Positions 16,856-24,822 of a stretch of 64,000 bases of DNA are shown one piece after another. Source of the DNA: CAWFGW01 sp963849955 (GTDB lineage Bacteria; Bacteroidota; Bacteroidia; Cytophagales; JAAEPT01); contig CAWKJU010000031.1 in assembly GCA_963849955.1 (NCBI GenBank), forward strand, positions 1 to 64,000, in the 5' to 3' direction. The notes under the pieces are model-generated. The model saw nothing but the letters and a program-made list of their open reading frames with translations. It made no database searches and was not told where the DNA came from. The position numbers and the translations under genes are program-made. The stretch's first letter is position 1; the number at the start of each line of letters is the position of its first letter.

Positions 16856-18070
16856 TTACCACAACTTCCACCAGGCACCGTCTTTCTCTTCGTTTTCTTT
16901 AACATATTCTTTAGCTTCTTTAAAGTAGGCATCATCTTTTTTGTCTGCGGTTTCTAGGTATAGCTGGTAGTATTTTAGTGCTTCTTCTTTATCACCTCGT
17001 TTTTTGGCAAACACGGCTAAACTGTGCACAGCATTCAGGTAATATCCTCGATCCAATACCTCATCATCAATTTTAGCTAAGGCGTCACTATATGCAATGG
17101 TTTTCTTAAAGTTGGTAGTAGCTGCCAATGTATCTTTTTGTAAGCGCATATTGATGTACCCTAAAAAGTACGAAGCCACGCGACCGCTTTCATCGTCATA
17201 TCCGACATAGCCAGAATCAATTTTGTTAAGGATATCGGTACTGACAATATAACATTCCCCTAGTTCACCTTTGGTAAAGGCAACTTTCGCATAATAACGC
17301 TCAAAGTAAGGGTTGTTAGGATAGGTAGTTTTTAAGTACTTAGAATACTGCATTGCTTCATTTCGCTTTCCTTCATAGTCGTTGTAAATCCGCATTAAAA
17401 AAGTCATGGCTTCAATTCGGGTATAAAAAGCATTGTCTGCAACATCTTTTAATTGTTTTAAGCCTAATTCTTTATCTCCTTTTTTGAAGAACAACAAAAT
17501 GGGTTTTAGCTTAGGCATATGGTCGGGAATCCACTCACGGAAATAATTATATAATGCATCTCCGAAAATGAATTCTGGACCCAATTCACTGGCATCATTT
17601 TGATCATCGTTTAAATAGTTTAACGACTTCTTTGCAGTAAATGCTGCGGAGGTATAGTTGTTTCGATCTGACTGTAGGCGTGCTTTGAAGCCGTAAGCCC
17701 CTGCTAAGAAAAAATTAGCTTCGGGGTTGTTTTTATCTTCTTTATATAGTTTTTCTGCAAAAGCGATACTCGTGTCCATGTAAGCGAAAAAAGCGTCATC
17801 ATATTTTGTGACAATATCGTTGGGCATGATGCGCCACCATTGACTCAAACCCATTAAAAAATAGGGTAGTGGATGTGAAGGGTATTGCTGTTTTAACCAG
17901 AGAAATTGCTGATCAGCTGTTTCAAAATCAAAATTATATAAAGCATCGACTGCTTCAGTACACTCTATTTGAATTGTTAAATCAGTAAGTAGCATTTTTT
18001 TATCCTCAGTCGATTGACCGAATAAATAAATTGAACTACTGAAAAAAAGAATAAACAACAGGTTTTTCAT
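16856..18070 (-). CDS. Exported tetratricopeptide-repeat protein
   Basis: The 404-aa protein begins with a signal peptide (MKNLLFILFFSSSIYLFGQ). The ATG at 18070 is chosen over a TTG two codons upstream. Helical TPR-like pairs run through the protein: 'AVDALYNFDFETADQQFLWLKQQYPSHPLPYFLMGLSQWW', 'PEANFFLAGAYGFKARL' and C-terminal 'KKRGDKEEALKYYQLYLE'. It ends with the aromatic 'DGAWWKLW'. Such periplasmic TPR proteins scaffold protein complexes in Bacteroidota; the partner is unknown. Confidence 0.85.
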   Translation of the reverse strand: MKNLLFILFFSSSIYLFGQSTEDKKMLLTDLTIQIECTEAVDALYNFDFETADQQFLWLKQQYPSHPLPYFLMGLSQWWRIMPNDIVTKYDDAFFAYMDTSIAFAEKLYKEDKNNPEANFFLAGAYGFKARLQSDRNNYTSAAFTAKKSLNYLNDDQNDASELGPEFIFGDALYNYFREWIPDHMPKLKPILLFFKKGDKELGLKQLKDVADNAFYTRIEAMTFLMRIYNDYEGKRNEAMQYSKYLKTTYPNNPYFERYYAKVAFTKGELGECYIVSTDILNKIDSGYVGYDDESGRVASYFLGYINMRLQKDTLAATTNFKKTIAYSDALAKIDDEVLDRGYYLNAVHSLAVFAKKRGDKEEALKYYQLYLETADKKDDAYFKEAKEYVKENEEKDGAWWKLW

Positions 18071-18176
18071 TGGCAAATGAGTTTAATAAGAAACTTCTAA
18101 TTTGATTGTTTAGTATAGGTCCAATCTTGGAAGCTAATAAAAATATTCAATCACTATGCCAATTACTAGTATTAAT

Positions 18177-18215
18177 AAAATTTACTATCCGACTTTAAAC
18201 AGTCGGATAGTAAAT
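18177..18215 (-). terminator. Intrinsic terminator overlapping the end of ilvB
   Basis: A perfect 15-bp stem (18180-18194 with 18201-18215) has a 6-nt loop and is followed on the minus strand by TTTTATT. The 5' arm encodes the last ilvB residues (Tyr-Tyr-Pro-Thr) and the stop codon TAA falls in the loop (18195-18197). It closes the branched-chain amino acid unit. Confidence 0.85.
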
Positions 18216-19880
18216 AGTGTCGGAAAGGCTTGTCATTGGTGCTACCATTGGAAACACATTTTCTTCACGCGGAACAATTGCATGAATTAAGAATGGACCA
18301 TCGCTTTCACGAGCAGCCTTTACTGCTGACTCAAGTTCTTCCACGTTGGTCACTCGTGCCGCATTAATATAAAAAGCATTGGCTAGCTTCACAAAGTCAG
18401 GGTTAACTAGGTTAACACCTGAGTAATTTCTAGCATAAAACTGTTCTTGCCATTGGCGTACCATTCCTAAATAGGCATTGTCTAATAACAATATTTTGAT
18501 AGGCCATTTTTCTTGAACACAGGTCATCAATTCTTGTATGTTCATTTGAAATGAGCCATCTCCAGAAACACACCATACTTCTTTGTCCATAGCAGCAGCT
18601 TGCGCACCCATGGCTGCAGGCAAGCCGAAACCCATAGTACCAAGTCCACAAGACGACACAAAGTGATTCGGTTTCATGCGTCTAAAATACTGTGCTGACC
18701 ACATTTGATGTTGACCTACATCGGTACAGATGATGGCATCATCGGGAATGGCTTTTTCTACTATGCTAATTGCGGTAACTTCATTCCATTCGTCAAGGTT
18801 GGCTTTCTTTAATGGATACTTTTCGCGTTGTCCATCTAAGTAAGTTACCCAATCTTCTCTTAGAGATTTATTTTCAGGTGTCCGAGTATCAGGACATTCT
18901 TTGAGTAGTCGCTTTAAATCAGCATGTAAAAATACGTCTGTGCGTACATTTTTACCGTGTTCACTGATGTCAATATCACAATGAATCACTTTTGCATTGG
19001 GAGCAAATTGGTCCAATTTTCCGGTTATACGGTCGTCAAACCGAATACCTAAGGCAATTAATAAGTCACACTCTTGTACTGCATCGTTGGCATATTTCAT
19101 TCCGTGCATCCCTAACCACGAATAATACAAGGGATTGTCATGCTCCATAGCTCCAATACCCAAGATGGTGGAAATAACCGGAATGTTTTCCCGCGAAACA
19201 AACTCACGTAATTCATCCCAAGCTTCTGCCATTAAAATACCATGCCCTGCAATAATGAGTGGTTTTTTAGCTGCGGAAGTTAAATCACGAGCTTCAAACA
19301 ACTGATCGCGGTGTACCTGATACGGTTGATTTTTTTTCGGTGGTCGTACTTGCTTTTCCCAATCGTCAGGCAATTCGATATACGCATTTTGAACATCCTT
19401 GGGAATATCAATCAAAACGGGGCCAGGTCGATCGTGAATGGTGATACGATAGGCATCCATAAACACTTCAATTGCTTTATCGAGTGATTTTAGCAGGTAG
19501 GTTTTCTTAGTGATTGGAACGCAAATCCCAGTGATGTCGGTTTCTTGAAACGCATCAGAACCGATTAAATCGGTCGCCACTTGACCGGTGATGGCCAACA
19601 TTGGAATTGAATCCGCATAGGCATCAGCAATACCAGTAACCAAGTTAGTAGCTCCTGGTCCAGAAGTAGAAAGGCAAAATCCAGGCTTCATGGCAATACG
19701 TCCGTAGGCGTTAGCAGCCAACGAAGCACCTTGCTCATGACGGACTAGCACGGTATGTAAAGTCGTTTTTGCCAGTGCATCATAGATAGGTAAGATTGCT
19801 CCACCTGGGTAAGCAAATAAATAATCTGCTTCCAACAACTCTATGATTCGTACTATAAATTCTGCTCCTCTTAATTTCAT
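18195..19880 (-). CDS. ilvB: Acetolactate synthase, large catalytic subunit
   Basis: It is a ThDP enzyme that condenses pyruvate (or pyruvate plus 2-oxobutyrate) in valine, leucine and isoleucine synthesis. The 561-aa length is normal. Features are 'FAYPGGAILPIYDAL', the catalytic Glu in 'LVRHEQGASLAANAYGR', the 'STSGPGATNLVTGIADAYADSIPMLAITGQV' block and the ThDP motif 'GDGSFQMNIQEL' with '-LLLDNAYLGMV'. The regulatory subunit ilvN and ilvC are not adjacent, which is unusual for an ilv operon. It is the last gene of the leuA-ilvD unit, 58 bp after an inserted T9SS cargo gene. Confidence 0.96.
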   Translation of the reverse strand: MKLRGAEFIVRIIELLEADYLFAYPGGAILPIYDALAKTTLHTVLVRHEQGASLAANAYGRIAMKPGFCLSTSGPGATNLVTGIADAYADSIPMLAITGQVATDLIGSDAFQETDITGICVPITKKTYLLKSLDKAIEVFMDAYRITIHDRPGPVLIDIPKDVQNAYIELPDDWEKQVRPPKKNQPYQVHRDQLFEARDLTSAAKKPLIIAGHGILMAEAWDELREFVSRENIPVISTILGIGAMEHDNPLYYSWLGMHGMKYANDAVQECDLLIALGIRFDDRITGKLDQFAPNAKVIHCDIDISEHGKNVRTDVFLHADLKRLLKECPDTRTPENKSLREDWVTYLDGQREKYPLKKANLDEWNEVTAISIVEKAIPDDAIICTDVGQHQMWSAQYFRRMKPNHFVSSCGLGTMGFGLPAAMGAQAAAMDKEVWCVSGDGSFQMNIQELMTCVQEKWPIKILLLDNAYLGMVRQWQEQFYARNYSGVNLVNPDFVKLANAFYINAARVTNVEELESAVKAARESDGPFLIHAIVPREENVFPMVAPMTSLSDTIYYPTV

Positions 19881-19938
19881 ATGCTAGATATTAGAAGTTA
19901 GCGTATTAGACACTAGATGATCCACCAACTAACCTTAA

Positions 19939-21261
19939 TTATTCGATAACTTCAATCCGTTGGGTTGAAACTCCTTGCGAAGTTATTAATTTAATAATAT
20001 AACTTCCTTTTTCAAGATTTGATAATTGTAATTCTCCTATTCCTTTTTCTTTGCGTATATCCCTGCCCTGGATGTCAAATACCTCAGCAGTAAATGGCAT
20101 ATTATTTTCTACTTGAATATTAACGATACCAGTACTGGGGTTAGGGAAAATATTCGTTTGAATTGTGATTTGTTTTTCTTCTTCAATATTTAAAACAACG
20201 CCCTCAGGTAAACCAAAGTAGGACACTATTGAGTCGATCAAAATTGAATCACCAAATTGATTTAATTCATAGCTTAAAGAGTAATTTTCAACGATGTATA
20301 TATGTCGTTCTAATGATTTAATGTAAATAAAATCTAACATACTGGAATCTAATTTTTGCACAACTTTAGTAATATCTCCACCATCAACTCTAGTGATATC
20401 TATTTCCTCAACTTTATGAAATATTGGTTCGTTTTTTTCATTTCGAATGGTTGTATAAAATTGATAGTTTGTCAAATTACCTTTTGCATTGTATTCAACA
20501 ACTTCTATTGTTGAGTCTGCTCTCTCATAACTGGTACAATTCTCGTCCACACACTTCATATAAGTGTCTTGTACACTTTTAATATATCCAAACTTATTTT
20601 TTTCAATTTTATGTTCATAAAAAGAATAATGCCTTTTCCCATTAATAGTAGTAAAACCTGTAGTATCCAAACTTATAAAAAGAGTGTCATTATCTGTTAT
20701 CACTGTACTTTCACAAAACTGCTCACAAGTGTTTTCATCTATTTGTAATACAAATTCATTTGTTAATGAATCATAAGAATATCTTTTGACCTCATTATCA
20801 TCGGGGTCATAAAAATCATCAATTTTAGATGATCTCATAATTATAAGAGAATCGCTAGTTAAGGAAGGATCATAATCGAATTGAAGTGCTCTAACGAACA
20901 AACTATCACCTGAGTAGGACAATTTAAATTTTTGATCATAATTATCTCCTTCAAAAGTATCTCTTAAAAGAGTAATATCCGGTTGGTCGAAATCTCCTCT
21001 AAATTGTTCCCTAACATCAGTTATATCTCTAAAAAAGCGACTCCAAGGGAAGTACATTCCCACTGTTAATGGATTATAATTAAGCAATGTCTTATTAAAA
21101 CTAGGTTGCCTCCCATTGAAATATTCATTTGCAACTAGCCTATTAAGTTCGAGTTTACTAGAATCCTTTGCTAAGTGGTAATATTCAGTTGTATAATAAA
21201 CAGATTGTGCCAAAGTAGAACAAGCAAGACTGACTAAGTATAATAAAATCGTATTTTTCAT
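19939..21261 (-). CDS. Secreted protein with T9SS type A sorting domain, lying inside the ilv/leu unit
   Basis: The 440-aa protein has a signal peptide (MKNTILLYLVSLACSTLAQ); the ATG at 21261 is chosen because the 17 upstream residues do not resemble a signal. The C-terminal 80 residues are a type A sorting domain ('TNIFPNPSTGIVNIQVEN' to 'IEVIE'), with the usual 'GSYIIKLITSQG' strand. The middle is Asp/Ser-rich, beta-strand-prone and unrecognised. It is more AT-rich than the ilv genes around it and has no evident metabolic link to them, which suggests insertion into the operon. A hairpin lies 18 nt upstream of its start. Confidence 0.82.
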   Translation of the reverse strand: MKNTILLYLVSLACSTLAQSVYYTTEYYHLAKDSSKLELNRLVANEYFNGRQPSFNKTLLNYNPLTVGMYFPWSRFFRDITDVREQFRGDFDQPDITLLRDTFEGDNYDQKFKLSYSGDSLFVRALQFDYDPSLTSDSLIIMRSSKIDDFYDPDDNEVKRYSYDSLTNEFVLQIDENTCEQFCESTVITDNDTLFISLDTTGFTTINGKRHYSFYEHKIEKNKFGYIKSVQDTYMKCVDENCTSYERADSTIEVVEYNAKGNLTNYQFYTTIRNEKNEPIFHKVEEIDITRVDGGDITKVVQKLDSSMLDFIYIKSLERHIYIVENYSLSYELNQFGDSILIDSIVSYFGLPEGVVLNIEEEKQITIQTNIFPNPSTGIVNIQVENNMPFTAEVFDIQGRDIRKEKGIGELQLSNLEKGSYIIKLITSQGVSTQRIEVIE

Positions 21262-21273
21262 AGGTAAGGACTT

Positions 21274-21307
21274 AAAATTAGCGATTACTGCCGAAACAGT
21301 AATCGCT
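21274..21307 (-). terminator. Hairpin between ilvD and the T9SS cargo gene
   Basis: An 11-bp perfect stem (21280-21290 with 21297-21307) has a CCGAAA loop (as read on the plus strand) and is followed on the minus strand by TAATTTTAA, a weak T tract. It could be a partial terminator that lowers expression of the two downstream genes, or a leader structure of the cargo gene. Confidence 0.55.
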
Positions 21308-21324
21308 TTCATATAAAAGCATTT

Positions 21325-23001
21325 TTAATCAATCTCATCAGTCACACAACCTTCTGAAGCTGTTTTCACTGTAGCGATGTATTTACGCATGACTCCATTT
21401 GTCGCTTTGTACGCTGGTTTTACCCACCCTTGTTTTCTTCGAGCGATTTCTTCTTCTGAGACTAATAAGTCAATGCGGTTGTTTACTGCATCAATTTTGA
21501 TTTTATCACCATTTTGAACGAAAGCAATTAATCCACCTTCTTGTGCTTCTGGGGTAATATGACCTACCACAAACCCGTGTGAACCACCTGAAAATCGACC
21601 ATCTGTGATTAAAGCTACTGATTTTCCTAAGCCAGCTCCCATAACAGCTCCTGTGGGTTTGAGCATCTCTGGCATACCTGGCGCACCTTTTGGTCCAGAA
21701 TAACGGATGACGATGACTTCACCTGGTTGTACCTCTTTGCCAATACCAGCGATAGCGGAAAATTCATCTTCGTATACGCGCGCTACCCCTTCAAATAATT
21801 CCCCTTCTTTTCCAGTAATTTTTGCTACGGAACCTTCTGTTGCCAGGTTTCCATATAAAATTTGAAGATGCCCTTGAGGTTTTAGTGGGTTTTCAAAGGT
21901 ACGAATCACCTCTTGTCCTGGAGTTAAGCCAGGTAATTCCGCTAAGTTTTCAGCAATAGTTTTTCCTGTTACAGTTAAGCAATCCCCATGTAAACGCCCT
22001 ACTTCTAACAAATATTTCATCACCGCAGGTACACCACCTACTGCGTGTAAATCCTGCATTAAATATTTACCTGAAGGTTTTAAGTCAGCTAAGAAAGGTG
22101 TTTTGTCCGCATAGGTTTGGAAATCATCCAATGTTAAGTCAACACCTGCTGCTCGTGCCATGGCAATTAAGTGCATGGTTGCGTTGGTAGATCCACCGAG
22201 AACCATCAAAATAGTTAATGCATTTTCAAACGCTTTGCGCGTCATGATATCACGTGGTTTGATGTCTTTTTCCATCAAATTACGGATGGCATCACCCACT
22301 TTAGTCAACTCAACTTTCTTTTCATCACTTACCGCTGGGTTTGAAGATGAATAAGGTAAACTCATGCCTAATGCTTCAATGGTTGAAGACATTGTGTTAG
22401 CAGTATACATTCCACCACAAGCACCAGCACCTGGAATGGCATTTTTTATAATTCCTTGAAAATCTTCTTCTGAAATAGTGCCTTGTTGTTTTGCGCCATA
22501 GGCCTCAAAAGCAGAGACAATGTTTAAGTCTTCGCCTTTCCAACGACCAGCTTTAATAGTACCCCCATAAACTAAAATTCCTGGACGGTTTAATCGAGCT
22601 AAAGCAATCATAGCTCCCGGCATATTTTTATCACAACCCACAATTGGAACGAGGGCATCATAATATTGTGCGGAAGCAACCGTTTCGATGGAGTCAGCAA
22701 TAATGTCACGCGACACTAAAGAAAATCGCATTCCATCCGTTCCGTTTGATATCCCATCACTTACACCTATCGTGTGAAAAACTAAACCAACAAGACCGGA
22801 GTCAACAATACTTTGTTTTACGTCCTGTGCAAAACCGTTTAAGTGCATGTTACAAGGGTTTCCTTCAAAACCTGTGCTTACTACACCCACTTGAGCTTTG
22901 CTCATATCTTTTTCTTCCAAACCTACCGCATACAACATTGCCTGAGAAGCAGGCTGCGAAGGATCTTGTGTAATTACTTTGCTGAATTTGTTTATTGACA
23001 T
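21325..23001 (-). CDS. ilvD: Dihydroxy-acid dehydratase
   Basis: It dehydrates dihydroxy acids to the 2-keto acids of valine and isoleucine using an Fe-S cluster. The 558-aa length is normal. Cluster and catalytic regions are 'GNPCNMHLN', 'VGCDKNMPGAMIAL' and 'GAGACGGMYTANTMSS'. 'GRFSGGSHGFVVGHITPEA' near the C-terminus is diagnostic. It lies 127 bp downstream of leuA; that gap holds only degenerate TAGTTAGTAATG-like repeat filler, with no terminator or leader peptide that I can see. Confidence 0.97.
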   Translation of the reverse strand: MSINKFSKVITQDPSQPASQAMLYAVGLEEKDMSKAQVGVVSTGFEGNPCNMHLNGFAQDVKQSIVDSGLVGLVFHTIGVSDGISNGTDGMRFSLVSRDIIADSIETVASAQYYDALVPIVGCDKNMPGAMIALARLNRPGILVYGGTIKAGRWKGEDLNIVSAFEAYGAKQQGTISEEDFQGIIKNAIPGAGACGGMYTANTMSSTIEALGMSLPYSSSNPAVSDEKKVELTKVGDAIRNLMEKDIKPRDIMTRKAFENALTILMVLGGSTNATMHLIAMARAAGVDLTLDDFQTYADKTPFLADLKPSGKYLMQDLHAVGGVPAVMKYLLEVGRLHGDCLTVTGKTIAENLAELPGLTPGQEVIRTFENPLKPQGHLQILYGNLATEGSVAKITGKEGELFEGVARVYEDEFSAIAGIGKEVQPGEVIVIRYSGPKGAPGMPEMLKPTGAVMGAGLGKSVALITDGRFSGGSHGFVVGHITPEAQEGGLIAFVQNGDKIKIDAVNNRIDLLVSEEEIARRKQGWVKPAYKATNGVMRKYIATVKTASEGCVTDEID

Positions 23002-23128
23002 AGTTTTTAGTAGTTAGTAATGAGTAGCTAGTTACTAATATGAAAACACCAACTACTCTTTATAATATTTTATAACTGAATACAGACACAAGAAATCTAA
23101 CATCTCATATCTCTATACTCAGTACTCC

Positions 23129-24616
23129 TTACGCTTTATTTACCGCTTCCAAATACGCTTGCGCTGAAGCGAAGATGACATCGGTATCAGCACCGAAACC
23201 ATAGTTAAACACCCCATCTTTGGAAATTTGGATGTGTACTTTTCCTAAGTCATCACTACCACCTGTTACTGCTTGAACTAAATATTCCTCCAAACGGACA
23301 GGGTTTTTCATGATTTTGTCAATTGCCTTTTTAGTCGCATCCAATGGACCATTTCCATCCGCCTCTGCTTCTAAAATTACATCATTTCTGTTAATAGCAA
23401 TTTTAGCATGCGATTTTCTTTGGTGACTACAGTTCACGTCTAACGAAACTATTTCCAAGGTTTTGGTTGAAACCTCTTTTCCTAAGATACCTAAGATGTC
23501 ATCATCAGACACGTCTTTTTTACCATCAGCTAAGGTTAAGAATTTCTTATATACTTCATCCAATTCGTCTTTAGAAATCATGACACCTAAACGTTCGATG
23601 TGGTGCTTTAAAGCTGCTCTACCACTTCTTGCTGTTAAGATGATGGAAGATTCTGGGTATCCGACATCTTTAGGATCAATGATTTCATAATTCTCTCTGT
23701 TCTTTAATACACCATCTTGGTGAATTCCTGATGAGTGAGCAAAGGCATTACGACCGACAATAGCTTTGTTTGGCTGCACCGGCATACGCATCAAACGCGT
23801 AATCATGCGGCTGACATTATAAATTTTACTTGCGTCAACATCGGTATGAACACCCAAGCTATTGTGTGATTTAATGATCATCACCATTTCTTCCAACGAA
23901 GTGTTTCCGGCACGCTCACCAATTCCGTTTACGGTAACTTCAATTTGACGAGCTCCGTTTTGTACACCAGATATGGTGTTAGCGGTTGCTAAACCTAAGT
24001 CATTATGACAATGGCATGAGATAATCGCTTTATCAATGTTCGGAACGTTGTTCATTAAATAAGCAATTTTATTCCCGTATTGTTCTGGCAAACAGTAACC
24101 AGTAGTGTCAGGAATATTAACCACCGTTGCGCCATTCGCAATTACTGTTTCAACCATACGCGCTAAGAACTCGATATCCGCTCGTCCAGCATCTTCACAG
24201 AAAAACTCGACATCGTCCACATAATTACGAGCATACTTTGCTGCCCAGGCTGCTTTTTCAAGTATAACTTCTCGAGTGGTTTTTAATTTGTTTTTGATAT
24301 GAATGTCAGAAGAACCAATCCCTGTATGAATCCGTGGTCTTTTTGCAAACTTTAGTGCTTCGGCTGCGCATTCAATGTCTTTAGCCACAGCTCTTGTTAA
24401 TGCGCACACAGTTACATCGGAAACTGCTTTAGAAATTTCTACAACAGATTGAAAGTCTCCAGGACTAGATATTGGAAAGCCAGCCTCGAGTATATCAACG
24501 CCCATCGCCTCTAACGTGCGAGCCACTTCTATTTTTTCAACTGTGTTTAACTGACAACCGGGTACTTGTTCACCATCTCTTAATGTGGTGTCGAATACAT
24601 AAATCTTATCTGACAT
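23129..24616 (-). CDS. leuA: 2-isopropylmalate synthase
   Basis: It is the first committed enzyme of leucine synthesis, joining 2-ketoisovalerate and acetyl-CoA. The 495-aa protein has the HMGL-like domain start 'TTLRDGEQVPGCQLNTVEK', metal ligands in 'IISCHCHNDLGLATANT', 'NGIGERAGNTSLEEMVM' and the C-terminal leucine-binding regulatory domain (about 370-495, 'EAEADGNGPLDATKKAI'). The presence of that domain favours leuA over homocitrate or citramalate synthase. Its leader carries an apparent transcription attenuator with a leucine-rich peptide, so it is probably controlled by charged tRNA-Leu as well as by feedback. Confidence 0.95.
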   Translation of the reverse strand: MSDKIYVFDTTLRDGEQVPGCQLNTVEKIEVARTLEAMGVDILEAGFPISSPGDFQSVVEISKAVSDVTVCALTRAVAKDIECAAEALKFAKRPRIHTGIGSSDIHIKNKLKTTREVILEKAAWAAKYARNYVDDVEFFCEDAGRADIEFLARMVETVIANGATVVNIPDTTGYCLPEQYGNKIAYLMNNVPNIDKAIISCHCHNDLGLATANTISGVQNGARQIEVTVNGIGERAGNTSLEEMVMIIKSHNSLGVHTDVDASKIYNVSRMITRLMRMPVQPNKAIVGRNAFAHSSGIHQDGVLKNRENYEIIDPKDVGYPESSIILTARSGRAALKHHIERLGVMISKDELDEVYKKFLTLADGKKDVSDDDILGILGKEVSTKTLEIVSLDVNCSHQRKSHAKIAINRNDVILEAEADGNGPLDATKKAIDKIMKNPVRLEEYLVQAVTGGSDDLGKVHIQISKDGVFNYGFGADTDVIFASAQAYLEAVNKA

Positions 24617-24631
24617 ATCTACCTTTTTTTA

Positions 24632-24694
24632 TAAAAAAACGACCATTCCTAGTACCTAAGAATGGTCGTTGTATAGTTGAAATAATACCACTCC
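24632..24694 (-). promoter_or_regulatory. leuA transcription attenuator: terminator hairpin and competing antiterminator
   Basis: The terminator is a perfect 11-bp stem (24638-24648 with 24660-24670, 11-nt loop) followed on the minus strand by a run of T (24633-24639), ending just before leuA. A segment GGAGTGGT (minus strand, 24687-24694) can pair with ACCATTCT of the terminator's 5' arm (8 pairs, two of them G-U), making an antiterminator. CTCCT inside the leader peptide codons can pair with AGGAG of that same segment, giving the classical 1:2, 2:3 and 3:4 alternatives. Confidence 0.8.
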
Positions 24695-24705
24695 TAAGCA
24701 ATTCA

Positions 24706-24744
24706 TTACCCCACAGCGAGGTTCAGAAGAATAAGGAGAGTCAT
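24706..24744 (-). CDS. Leucine-rich leader peptide of the leuA attenuator
   Basis: This 12-codon reading frame encodes MTLLILLNLAVG and stop. Five residues are Leu (positions 3, 4, 6, 7, 9), one Ile and one Val, so seven of twelve codons specify branched-chain amino acids. It ends 36 nt before the terminator's first arm and uses codons CTC, CTT and CTG, which are not the favoured TTA of the neighbouring genes. Ribosome stalling at these codons when Leu-tRNA is short would cover the CTCCT segment (codons 3-4) and free the antiterminator. Composition and position strongly support a leuL-type leader; it has not been tested. Confidence 0.82.
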   Translation of the reverse strand: MTLLILLNLAVG

Positions 24745-24822
24745 ATTTTTTTCGTTTTTTATCATTTTGGACTGTAAAAATAGGAATAAGGTTGCTAAAT
24801 TACAATAGACTATCGTGTTGTT

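Noticed and set aside
23002..23128. A second leader-peptide attenuator before ilvD
   Set aside because: No branched-chain-rich short frame or T-tailed hairpin is visible; the gap is degenerate repeat filler.
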